DNA of 59,260 bases, from the NCBI GenBank assembly GCA_002737315.1, contig NSIH01000004.1, positions 1-59,260 on the forward strand, read 5' to 3'. The notes under the pieces are model-generated. The model did not search any database. It saw only the letters and a list, made by a program, of their open reading frames with translations, and was not told where the DNA came from. The translations under genes and the position numbers were made by a program. The stretch is from Flavobacteriales bacterium (GTDB taxonomy: Bacteria; Bacteroidota; Bacteroidia; Flavobacteriales; Schleiferiaceae). This document shows, one piece after another, positions 29,601-36,314 of this stretch (position 1 is its first letter; every line of letters starts with the position of its first letter).

Positions 29601-29846
29601 CTGAGTATGTATCCAAACCCTACTGCGGGCCTATTCCATGTGGACTTTGACTTAGGCTCCATGCAGCATGCAGAGCTCAAAGTGGTCAATGCCTTGGGTC
29701 AATCGGTTTATGTGCGCATCTTGGAGTCTGCGAGCGGACTTCAGCACCACAGCATTGATCTTCGCGGTCACGCCTCGGGTCTTTATTGGCTTCAGATAAC
29801 CAGCGAAGAAGGCCAGGCGATGCAGCGCGTAGCGCTTCAGAAGTAG
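23619..29846 (+). CDS. Giant secreted right-handed beta-helix / Fn3-like / PKD protein with T9SS type A sorting domain (2075 aa)
   Basis: N-terminal signal (TTG start at 23619 or ATG at 23646: MIYRCLLALLLTNSLTALSQ); two beta-helix blocks; PKD-like ITYDWNFGDGGTASGAQVSHSYAANGTYGVTLL; C-terminal SMYPNPTAGLFHVDFD...GLYWLQITSEEGQAMQRVALQK. Confidence 0.9.
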   Translation: MKLIKTYLLMIYRCLLALLLTNSLTALSQSTISTMPATIPNNGLGSITFEINANQPIFLTGMTNVFNAASGNSGPVEIWYRLGGALVTGQTTPSISTSNGWVLGLTATLVSAGITTATNIPFSGTMIPLPANQSIGIYVNGGALGSRYMTWTAGIQSAFTDGSVTINTMPNGFGGSFPTPSIASRAFCGSITYIPQAACTGTPNAGTTTPSFTAVCPLQNFSISLTGATAAGGLAYQWQTAAAATGPWTNIPNATTGVASVSQTVDTWYRCEVTCTPSSATTISNPVQVTTLPNLAAGTYTIGAGGTYPSFNAAFAAAACGVAGPVVFQVIGSSPIFNEQLQINQIPGMSATNTIKVKGNFNTLSFAATDPSLRHTLHLNGADHLRFEDLTIEATGVASGWAVRMSNNANHNTFKRCIIRTSESSSLSTYVAFTLTQSPTVANGSQSGTASNLMIDSCQIVGGYYGLCLNGNGIAMGSRPSNNTVRNSSISNFYLYGVYAYGQNDLVLEYNDINRLSRSLISTCYGIYNFGRSPGLKILSNRIHDLSGVLGTTAFTGYLIYCSSTSGTAASPALVANNAIYNINNLGSTLYGMYMLTTDTVEVLHNTLDINSNSGTGAATVYGAYVSGNMSQFNFKNNIMQIGSSGTGAKYGLYNASTTALINSNFNAIRFTSTVGGSSNFIGAQSASLTYPTLASWTAATGRDVNSISSDPIFTNVLVGDLTPISTAYNNAGENQLAKVPLDLNRNPRSITPDLGAVEFTPTGCAPPFNVSVTNVRASSALVTFSGTAPSTNLQWGPKGFVPGTGQGATVTSLTHTITGLSGYTQYDVYLAGNCGTQNSIWVGPYSILTPVQVGWTETFVNGYDPLAAVAKPKGWAEFNAVAANPTVLVGNSSAWMVDGFLNVGTTGAVRNQVPATSVATQGWTITPGIDLGDVSHTTFFEWNMGLTLASGAQAAVMGSDDTLFVLISTNNGSTWNRSQALAKYHRNSSLSPFGGTYSVNLSAYTGLVKIAFYLESLTNSSSQIGTVNYDLFIDNTALKATATPCPAAALSLTSTTSTATVSWSVAGVATTPATIAWGPIGFIIGSGGSGANQSTATTNPFTISGLQQGTSYQVYVQSACAATLGQWAGPITFTTPCNFTLSGSYTINSNGVGVNNFNSLSSALAAITSCGITGPVTFTLAPYTHMGGLNLGMLNGSSAVNTVTFQGPTTGTATIQGAGGQVAAVVLNGTAHLTLRKLHIVHPTASGIIMTAGANNITITENVILADTSATGVTIAGIASSSDLTSVTGYGNNANNITITDNIIKGGYYGVRFNGTSATSFNTGINLSGNSITKSYLYGTYFYYMGNLTINDNVVKGLRNSINYGYYLYYVGNVSMQRNEAYVTYYGITMGYLNNQTKPAINSLIANNMMASSTNYGAYFPYLRHVNIYHNTFLGNTYGIYLLSSTTATLTSKNLNLRNNIFKGGTYALYQSSLPDSMTLDYNLYNSDAATFAFYNTAQASLAAWKASYPSLNVNSTDIPVIFNANDDLHVVNTGPNNLGTPIPSIAVDLDGDSRSATMPDIGADEFTPLANDLQLLGLIVPNNNACGDSNTSVSVIIRNLGTASQSNFAVGANVSGAATANFTGIFAGTLPSLSTDTVALGTFNSVVGGTFVFRGYVALTNDGKSSNDTLLVNRNLLDALPPIPTASIDTLCDGGFATLYFPSVTGNASYRWLTTSGDTLGTSDSLLVGPMNAADTTFVLRQTSTSGQVGPLNNTIGATSNYTAMNHYLLFTVNAPTTIHSLDVFALNSGLIDVVIQNALTTAIVQTVTVPSTGAGFNRLIVNIPLPPGDYRMGSTTTNNAGGLQRNSSGASYPYLSTDGSVTITGSSFGAASYYYFYNWQLGGGGCPRPDGEVTLYRRAAPTASFTSTPQAATLAAMNVDFDASATTNAITYDWNFGDGGTASGAQVSHSYAANGTYGVTLLATGLCGVDTLVVPVLVAGINVAESALSRSLSMYPNPTAGLFHVDFDLGSMQHAELKVVNALGQSVYVRILESASGLQHHSIDLRGHASGLYWLQITSEEGQAMQRVALQK

Positions 29847-29908
29847 GATAGAATTCAAGGGTAAAAAAGAATGTCGCTCTACTGACAGAGCGGTGTTCTT
29901 ATTTTACG

Positions 29909-29916
29909 TACCTTTG
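29909..29916 (+). promoter_or_regulatory. TACCTTTG promoter element of rnpB
   Basis: Exact TAnnTTTG, 5 nt before the inferred rnpB 5' end (29922). Confidence 0.7.
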
Positions 29917-29921
29917 CGCCC

Positions 29922-30314
29922 GCATATCGTCCGCCTTGCCGCCTTAAAGTATTTCGGTACCAGAGGGAGGAAAGTCCGGACATCACAGAGCACCGCGCTA
30001 CCTAACGGGTAGGCAGTTGAGGGGCAACCCAAGGCTGACAGCTAGTGCCACAGAGAGGGAAACCGCCGCCGGTTGCATCGTACGAGTACCGGAGGTAAGG
30101 GTGAAAAGGTGGGGTAAGAGCCCACCAGCGTCGAAAGCAATTTCGATGGCTTGGTAAACCTCGCGGGATGAAATGCCATGTAGGCTGGCGCTTGAAGACT
30201 GTTCGTCTGAGCCAGCGGGTAGGCAGCTTGAGCAGTTGGGTGACCAACTGCCTAGATTAATGGCAAGGACGCGCTTTACAGCGCGGACAGAATCCGGCTT
30301 ATAGGACGATATGC
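29922..30314 (+). ncRNA. rnpB: RNase P RNA, bacterial class A
   Basis: GAGGGAGGAAAGTCCGGACATCACAGAGCACCG... and ...CAGAATCCGGCTTATAG signatures; termini GCATATCGTCC / GGACGATATGC pair perfectly. Confidence 0.96.
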
Positions 30315-30328
30315 TTTCTACGACCGAA

Positions 30329-30353
30329 GGCTCCGCGGGTTGGGGCCATTTTT
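30329..30353 (+). terminator. Probable rnpB terminator
   Basis: GGCTCC-GCGGGTT-GGGGCC stem followed by ATTTTT. Confidence 0.55.
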
Positions 30354-30377
30354 AGGGCTTTTAATTCCATCCACGAG

Positions 30378-32759
30378 ATGTCTTCATTTACAGATCTCGG
30401 CCTACGTGCCGAATTACTTCAAGCGGTTAGTACGCTTGGCTTTGAACTAGCAACGCCAGTTCAGGCCGAAACAATTCCAATTCTTCTCAATGCTAAGGGC
30501 CAAACCGACATGGTTGCCTTGGCTCAAACCGGTACCGGTAAAACGGCTGCATTTGGCTTGCCATTGCTGCACATGCTTCTTGAAGACGGCGAACCGTCGG
30601 CAAAGAATCGACCGAAGGCCCTAATTCTCGCTCCAACGCGCGAACTCTGTGTTCAGATTTCGGCCGAGATGGAGAAGTACGCTACCGAAACCGGACTGCG
30701 AATTCTTGCGGTTTATGGAGGTTCCTCCATGCGCACTCAGGTTACCGCCCTCAAGAGAGGCGTAGATATTTTAATGGCGACGCCCGGAAGGTTGCTCGAT
30801 TTGAACCGCCAAGGGCAGGTTCTTTTTGATGATCTTCAGTACATCGTGCTCGACGAAGCCGACGAGATGCTCAACATGGGCTTTTGGGATGACGTGCAAG
30901 AGGTTCTCAAGCAGGCTCCCGAGGGCCGAAACATTTGGTGCTTTAGCGCAACCCTGCCCAAGCCCATCGATGCGATGACCAAGACTCTGATGAACAACCC
31001 CGTTCGCGTTCAGATCGGTCAGCGCAATTCGGGTACTGCCACTGTTTCCCATACTGTTTTTGTAGTCCCCAAGGAGCACCGATACAGCGGTTTGCGCCGC
31101 CTTCTCGACAGCGCGCCTGGCCTTTATGGCATGATTTTTTGCCGCACCAAGATCGAAACGCAGGAGCTCTCGGAGCGTCTTGTGGCCGAAGGATACACTG
31201 CCTCAGCCCTGCACGGCGACTTGAGCCAGCAGCAGCGTGACTTGGTGATGCAGTCCTTTCGTCACAAGAGGATTAAGCTTCTGGTCTGCACCGACGTAGC
31301 AGCCCGTGGAATTGACGTTCAAGACCTGTCTCACGTTATTCACTTCGGATTCCCTAACGACACCGAGAGCTATACCCACCGCAGTGGCCGTACCGGCCGT
31401 GCTGGAAAATCCGGTCAGAGTTGGTCCCTAATCAACCCCATGGAGCGCCGCAAGATCGCCTACATCCAGAAATCGATTCAACGCGAAATGCTGCAGAGCC
31501 AGTTACCGACCCGCGATGAGGTTCTTGCGCGTCAGGTTAACTACTTCGCCGAAGAATTTGCCGCACACCCAGAGGCTCCTGAGAACATCAAGCCACTTAT
31601 TGAAGCCATCATGCCCCAGTTTGAGCATTTAACCTCTAGAGAGCTCATCGAGCGCTTTTTTGCGGCAGAGCTTCACGAGTTGGTTCAGCACTACGTAATG
31701 GAGCAGCAAGAAATTCCCTCGGTTCGTGCCCAAAAGGAGCGCAGAGAGCGAGGCGACGATTTTGAAGAGCGCGGACCAAAGCGTGCCCGTAACATGGACG
31801 CTCCCGTGGAGCAGCGCTTCTTTATCAACGTGGGCACAGCCCAAGGCTTCAGCTGGTTCTCCCTCAAGGATTTCTTGCGCGAGACGGTGCGATTGGGAGA
31901 AAACGACGTTCAAGGAGTGAACTGCGAAGATGCCCACAGCTACTTTAACGTGCCCGAGTCCCGTGTGGCCGACGTACGCACAGCACTAGAGGGTTCCTTG
32001 ATTCAAGGCGTTGAGGTAAAACTCGACGCGGTTGAAGATCAAGTCGGACGCTTTGAGCGCGACAAAGGACCTCGTAACGATCGCTTTGGTGGCGGTCGTC
32101 CCCAGGGTAAGTTTGGCGACCGAGGCGGTCGTGGCGGCTACCAAGGTGGCGGCGGTGGCGGCTACCAAGGTGGTGGCGGCGGAGGCTTCAGAGACCGAGG
32201 CGGTGACCGTGGCGGCTATCAAGGTGGCGGCGGAAGCGGCTACCAAGGTGGCGGCGGTGGCGGCTTCAGAGACCGTGGCGGCTACCAAGGCGGCGGCGGT
32301 GGCGGTGGCTTTCGTGACCGAGGCGGCTATCAAGGCGGCGGCAGTGGTGGCGGCGGATTCCGCGATCAAGGCGGCAACCGTGGTGGTTATCAAGGCGGTG
32401 CAGGAGCAGGATCACGTGATCAAGGTGCGGACCGTGGCGGTTCTCAGGGCGACAGTGCCCGCGGAGGTTCATGGACCCAGCGTCAAGAATCGCCCGATTG
32501 GGCTCAAGGTGGCGGAGGTGAAGACCGCGCTAGTGCCTTCAACCGCGGTGCAAGCGATTCCTTCGGTGGTGCTTCGGGCAAGCCTCGCTTAAGTTCAGGC
32601 GGAAAGCCAAGCTTTGGTGGAGCCAAGCGCTTTGGTGGAGGTGCAGGCGGAAGCCGACCAAGCTTTGGCGGAGGTGCGGGCGGCGGAAGCCGACCAAGCT
32701 TTGGCGGAGGCGATAAGCCTGGCTTTGGCGGCAAACCTAGCGGACGCAAGCGCTTGTAA
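30378..32759 (+). CDS. DEAD-box RNA helicase with DbpA-type RNA-binding domain and long Gly/Arg-rich tail (793 aa)
   Basis: ALAQTGTGKTAAFGLPLL, APTRELCVQ, DEADEMLNMGF, SATLP, HRSGRTGRAGKSG; DbpA-like FFINVGTAQGFSWFSLKDFLRE; repeated GGYQGGGGGGFRDRGG. Confidence 0.96.
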   Translation: MSSFTDLGLRAELLQAVSTLGFELATPVQAETIPILLNAKGQTDMVALAQTGTGKTAAFGLPLLHMLLEDGEPSAKNRPKALILAPTRELCVQISAEMEKYATETGLRILAVYGGSSMRTQVTALKRGVDILMATPGRLLDLNRQGQVLFDDLQYIVLDEADEMLNMGFWDDVQEVLKQAPEGRNIWCFSATLPKPIDAMTKTLMNNPVRVQIGQRNSGTATVSHTVFVVPKEHRYSGLRRLLDSAPGLYGMIFCRTKIETQELSERLVAEGYTASALHGDLSQQQRDLVMQSFRHKRIKLLVCTDVAARGIDVQDLSHVIHFGFPNDTESYTHRSGRTGRAGKSGQSWSLINPMERRKIAYIQKSIQREMLQSQLPTRDEVLARQVNYFAEEFAAHPEAPENIKPLIEAIMPQFEHLTSRELIERFFAAELHELVQHYVMEQQEIPSVRAQKERRERGDDFEERGPKRARNMDAPVEQRFFINVGTAQGFSWFSLKDFLRETVRLGENDVQGVNCEDAHSYFNVPESRVADVRTALEGSLIQGVEVKLDAVEDQVGRFERDKGPRNDRFGGGRPQGKFGDRGGRGGYQGGGGGGYQGGGGGGFRDRGGDRGGYQGGGGSGYQGGGGGGFRDRGGYQGGGGGGGFRDRGGYQGGGSGGGGFRDQGGNRGGYQGGAGAGSRDQGADRGGSQGDSARGGSWTQRQESPDWAQGGGGEDRASAFNRGASDSFGGASGKPRLSSGGKPSFGGAKRFGGGAGGSRPSFGGGAGGGSRPSFGGGDKPGFGGKPSGRKRL
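32110..32410 (+). repeat. In-frame tandem low-complexity repeat encoding GGYQGGGGGGFRDRGG units
   Basis: Repeated GGCGGCTACCAAGGTGGCGGCGG / GGCTTCAGAGACCGAGGCGG units. Confidence 0.85.
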
Positions 32760-32777
32760 ACCAAGCTATAAAACAGC

Positions 32778-32807
32778 AAAAAGCCGGACTTTGGTCCGGC
32801 TTTTTTT
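32778..32807 (+). terminator. Intrinsic terminator of the DEAD-box gene
   Basis: AAAAAGCCGGACTTTGGTCCGGCTTTTTTT. Confidence 0.9.
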
Positions 32808-32833
32808 ATGGGATAAAAGTTAGGTATTGCTTC

Positions 32834-33769
32834 TTAGTGAAACTCTGCCAAATAGCGTTCTGCGTCGAGGGCGGCCATGCAGCCGGTTCCCGCTGCCGAT
32901 ATGGCTTGACGGTAGACCTTGTCGGCGACATCTCCCGAGGCAAAAACACCGGGTTTAATGGTTTTGGTGCTTCCTGCTTGAATGTGCAGGTAGCCCACCT
33001 CATCCATCTCAAGTTGCCCCTTAAAAATATCAGTATTGGGCTTGTGGCCGATGGCTACAAAGAACCCACTCGCAGCAATCACGTCTTCCTCTCCCGTTAG
33101 AATATTGCGCACCTTAACGGCTTCAACCCCTTGATCGCCTAGGAGCTCTAGGGTTTCGGTATTCCACCGAACCACGATGTTGGGCGTTGCCATAATGCGG
33201 TTCTGCATTGCTTTAGAAGCGCGAAGTTCCCCTTTGCGCACCAGCATGGTTACCTTGGGGCAAAGCTTAGACAGGTAAGAGGCCTCTTCGGCCGCGGTGT
33301 CGCCACCGCCCACAATTACTACCTCTTGGCCCTTGTAGAAGAAGCCGTCGCAGACTGCGCAAGCGCTTACTCCGTGGCCCATGAAACGCTCTTCACTGGG
33401 CAGTCCTAGGTATTTAGCGGTAGCTCCCGTAGCAATTACTACTGTTTTTGCCTGAATTATTAAGTTGTCGTCGACCGTTAGGCTGTGATATCCGCCCGGA
33501 GTATCGCTGAATTCAACCTCAGTAATCATTCCCCAGCGGACTTCAGTTCCAAAGCGCTCTGCCTGGACTTTGCAGTCTTCCATGAGTTGGTTTCCATCTA
33601 CACCTTGAGGGTAGCCTGGGAAGTTATCTACCTCGGTGGTGGTGGTTAGCTGCCCCCCGGGCTGCAGTCCGACGTACATAATTGGCTTGAGGTCTGCCCG
33701 TGCGGCATAGATGGCGGCAGTGTAGCCTGCAGGGCCAGATCCAATAATTACGAGGCTGTGTTGTTCCAT
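32834..33769 (-). CDS. trxB: Thioredoxin-disulfide reductase
   Basis: VIIGSGPAGYTAAIYAARADLKP...CAVCDGFFYKGQEVVIVGGGDTAAEEA...GVFASGDVADKVYRQAISAAGTGCMAALDAERYL. Confidence 0.97.
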   Translation of the reverse strand: MEQHSLVIIGSGPAGYTAAIYAARADLKPIMYVGLQPGGQLTTTTEVDNFPGYPQGVDGNQLMEDCKVQAERFGTEVRWGMITEVEFSDTPGGYHSLTVDDNLIIQAKTVVIATGATAKYLGLPSEERFMGHGVSACAVCDGFFYKGQEVVIVGGGDTAAEEASYLSKLCPKVTMLVRKGELRASKAMQNRIMATPNIVVRWNTETLELLGDQGVEAVKVRNILTGEEDVIAASGFFVAIGHKPNTDIFKGQLEMDEVGYLHIQAGSTKTIKPGVFASGDVADKVYRQAISAAGTGCMAALDAERYLAEFH

Positions 33770-33838
33770 GCATCAAAGGTACGAGGCGGGGTAGATTTTG
33801 CGAGCAAAGTTGTCCATAAATTCGGTCCGCGAAGGGCG

Positions 33839-33846
33839 TATATTTG
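33839..33846 (+). promoter_or_regulatory. TATATTTG element upstream of tRNA-Pro(GGG)
   Basis: Exact TAnnTTTG 10 nt before the tRNA 5' end. Confidence 0.6.
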
Positions 33847-33856
33847 CCGCCCTAAT

Positions 33857-33929
33857 CGGGATGTAGCTCAGGTGGTAGAGTGCACGTCTGGGGGGCGTGA
33901 GGTCGCAGGTTCAAGTCCTGTCATCCCGA
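33857..33929 (+). tRNA. tRNA-Pro (anticodon GGG)
   Basis: CGGGATG...CATCCCG acceptor; CACGT-CTGGGGG-GCGTG anticodon arm; GCAGG-TTCAAGT-CCTGT T arm. Confidence 0.92.
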
Positions 33930-33944
33930 CTAAATTTCCCTAAG

Positions 33945-33976
33945 AATCCTCTTGGTACGCGCCAAGGGGATTTTTT
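33945..33976 (+). terminator. Intrinsic terminator after tRNA-Pro(GGG)
   Basis: AATCCTCTTGG-TACGCG-CCAAGGGGATTTTTT. Confidence 0.85.
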
Positions 33977-34070
33977 ATGGTTCATGCATACTCCAATATT
34001 TGTTTGTAAATTGTTGTTTATTAATGGGTTATCGGCTTTAAGTTTAAAATAAAATAAAGTTATTAACAGG

Positions 34071-34102
34071 TTTAGGAAATGCAATATTTTTTGATACTTT
34101 AG
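34071..34102 (+). promoter_or_regulatory. Candidate promoter of the structured RNA (-33 TTTAG, 19-bp spacer, -7 TACTTTAG)
   Basis: TTTAG at 34071-34075 and TACTTTAG at 34095-34102; the same -7 variant precedes the lipoprotein at 15368. Confidence 0.5.
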
Positions 34103-34107
34103 TAAAG

Positions 34108-34657
34108 CGTAAAAGAAAAAAGCGAATGGCAACAAGATGCTTTTTTCTGCTTCTGCTCTCAGAGCAATTAGCTAGCGTTGAGGAATTTAAGTGAGATTTT
34201 TATCTTGCGAGTAGAGGAAGGCCTTGCTTGGCTGACCAACACAAACCTCAAAGAACCCTATGCGTCCAATGACGATTGGAACCACGTAGAAAGGTTTATG
34301 GGAGGTTGTGCCTCCCGGCCAGCACGAGACACCCTTGGGTGTTGGAGTTTACTCCTTTCGTGCTGCTCAATTACTGAGTGGAGAGCTTAGGTTCGAGACT
34401 CGGAGTGGAAAAAGCCACGAACCGTCGCTTGCACGGTCTAGTTGAGAGAAAGACCGCTCACGGAATCTTGAAATAGAGGTTCGGTAGCCTCTGTCGAGAG
34501 GAAGGCCTGAGTGAGTTCTTTCAAAGTTCGATTCACCAGGTTCAGGCTAATGGTGGTAAGGTCGAGCAAAAACCGTCCTATGGGACGTGTGGGTACTACA
34601 TTCTCATTGAGTGTTTCCACTGAGCGCGGTTTCGAAAGAAGCCGCGCTTGTTTTTTA
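34108..34657 (+). ncRNA. Candidate novel large structured RNA (about 550 nt), family not recognised
   Basis: No convincing ORF; continuous series of perfect or near-perfect hairpins and long-range helices, flanked by a promoter-like element and a strong terminator (details in findings). Confidence 0.7.
34623..34656 (+). terminator. Intrinsic terminator of the candidate structured RNA
   Basis: AGCGCGGTTTC-GAAA-GAAGCCGCGCT (11 bp with one G-T wobble, tetraloop GAAA) followed by TGTTTTTT. Confidence 0.88.
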
Positions 34658-34667
34658 CCCCCTTTTT

Positions 34668-34707
34668 GTAAGGGGTAAGCATAAAAAGTAAGGGGTAAGC
34701 ATAAAAA
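34668..34707. repeat. 20-bp tandem direct repeat GTAAGGGGTAAGCATAAAAA x2
   Basis: Identical copies at 34668-34687 and 34688-34707. Confidence 0.9.
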
Positions 34708-34754
34708 AAGAGGCCCATTGAGCCCCTTTTTAGTAAAAATCGAGAATCGATCCC

Positions 34755-36239
34755 TTAGTGAATTCCGCGCATGAGCTTGCGCAGCAGAGGAGTAAGGGCA
34801 AACAAGAGTGCTGCACCAACCGCCGAGGTGATGGTAAGAAACACAAACAAATTCATGTCGGGAGCGATGGAGTGCAGCAGGCTCTCCATAATTCCAGAGA
34901 GGTAGTTGGCCAAAGCCATAGAGGCAAACCAAAGGCCCATGACAATGCTCACAATTTTAGGCGGAGCCAGTTTGGTAATCATAGAAAGTCCGATGGGGGA
35001 GATGCAAAGCTCGCCAAAGGTGTGGAGCACATAAACCCCCACAAGCCACATGGGGCTGATGAGCTCCTCGCCACTGGCTGCAAAGCTCGCGAACGACATG
35101 ACAACAAAACCCACCGACAGCAGGACTAGGCCAAGGCCAAATTTAACGGGCGTGGAGGGATTCATGTTGCGCATGGCCAAGGTGACCCAAAGCGAGCCAA
35201 AGAGGGGCGCAAAAATGAAGATGGCCAGGGCGTTCACGCTCTGAAAGAGGGATGCGGCAATCTCGTAACCAAAAATATTCCTGTCGATTTCTTCGGCGGC
35301 AAAGAGGTTAAAGGTTCCGCCGGCCTGCTCAAATCCGCTCCAAAAGAAGATGTTGGCAACCATAAAAATTAGAATGGCGCCCACACGGCTCCACTGCTCA
35401 GAACCGTTAGTACCGCTGTAAATGATGTAGGCAACCCCCGCAATGGCCAGAACGGCCACCACCTTAAGCGCCAACGACATGGTTTCTTCGGGAATTGCTT
35501 CTTGCAGGGCCAAAAATCCAAGGACCGTGGCCATGGAACCCACGACGTATGCGGCTATGGTGCCAAAGTCAGAAGGCTTTAGGCGCAGGCCTTCGCGGCC
35601 CGGTGGCATTCCTCGACCATCGAGTTTGGGCTCTTCGATATAAAGCCAAACGGTGGCAAGCAGCATACCGACTCCAGCACTGCCGAAACCATACATCCAG
35701 CCCACTTGCTCGCCAAGGGTTCCGCAAATAACGGGCGACAGAAAAGCGCCGAGGTTGATTCCCATGTAAAATATGGTGAAGGCCGAGTCCTTACGCGGAT
35801 CGTTGTCGGTGTAAAGAGCACCTACAATAGTGGAGATATTGGGCTTAAAAAATCCGTTGCCGGCAATTAAAAGACCGAGCCCTAGGTGAAACAACCATTG
35901 TCGGGTGGCTTCGTCTGCCGCATAGGCATGCGACCCGGCCAGGGCAAACTGCCCAAAGGCCATCAGAAATCCGCCGATATAGATAGCCCTTCGCTGCCCT
36001 AAAATTCGGTCGGCAAGGGCGCCACCTATGATGGGGGTCAGGTAGACCAATCCCGTGAAAATCCCGTAAATCTCTAGCGCAGAGGCCCGGTCCATTCCGA
36101 ATCCGCCCCGGGCGTACTCGGTGGTGAGGTAAAGAACCAAAAGAGCCCGCATGCCATAGTAGCTAAAGCGTTCCCACATCTCTGTGAAAAATAGGGTGTA
36201 GAGTCCGCGCGGATGCGCCATTTTTTGAGACGTAGCCAT
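34755..36239 (-). CDS. POT/PTR family peptide:H+ symporter (MFS)
   Basis: GLYTLFFTEMWERFSYYGMRALLVLYL...GGALADRILGQRRAIYIGG...FTIFYMGINLGAFLSPVICGTLGE. Confidence 0.95.
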   Translation of the reverse strand: MATSQKMAHPRGLYTLFFTEMWERFSYYGMRALLVLYLTTEYARGGFGMDRASALEIYGIFTGLVYLTPIIGGALADRILGQRRAIYIGGFLMAFGQFALAGSHAYAADEATRQWLFHLGLGLLIAGNGFFKPNISTIVGALYTDNDPRKDSAFTIFYMGINLGAFLSPVICGTLGEQVGWMYGFGSAGVGMLLATVWLYIEEPKLDGRGMPPGREGLRLKPSDFGTIAAYVVGSMATVLGFLALQEAIPEETMSLALKVVAVLAIAGVAYIIYSGTNGSEQWSRVGAILIFMVANIFFWSGFEQAGGTFNLFAAEEIDRNIFGYEIAASLFQSVNALAIFIFAPLFGSLWVTLAMRNMNPSTPVKFGLGLVLLSVGFVVMSFASFAASGEELISPMWLVGVYVLHTFGELCISPIGLSMITKLAPPKIVSIVMGLWFASMALANYLSGIMESLLHSIAPDMNLFVFLTITSAVGAALLFALTPLLRKLMRGIH

Positions 36240-36314
36240 AAGGCAGTGTTTAAAGGGTTAGCGAGATGGGGTAAAAGTTAGGAATAAAGCCGCACAAAGG
36301 CCATAAAAGTTTAA

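Noticed and set aside
31986-32393. Ala/Thr/Val-rich ORF antisense to the helicase tail
   Set aside because: By-product of the Gly-rich tandem repeat read on the other strand.
34139-34152. T-rich stretch GCTTTTTTCTGC as a terminator of the upstream region
   Set aside because: Its T-run is paired within the AGAAAAAAGC/GCTTTTTTCT stem rather than following a GC-rich hairpin.
34108-34657. Interpretation as tmRNA, 6S RNA, SRP RNA or a group I/II intron
   Set aside because: No tRNA-like termini with CCA/TTCGANTC pairing, no single long 6S-type bulged hairpin, no SRP domain IV motif, no group II domain V hairpin and no intron ORF. Only by-eye checks; a covariance search is still needed.
34438-34932. 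164-aa minus-strand ORF across the ncRNA region and POT transporter 3' end
   Set aside because: Crosses the terminators, overlaps a confident gene and has no coding-like composition; likewise the 70-aa ORF at 34178-34390.
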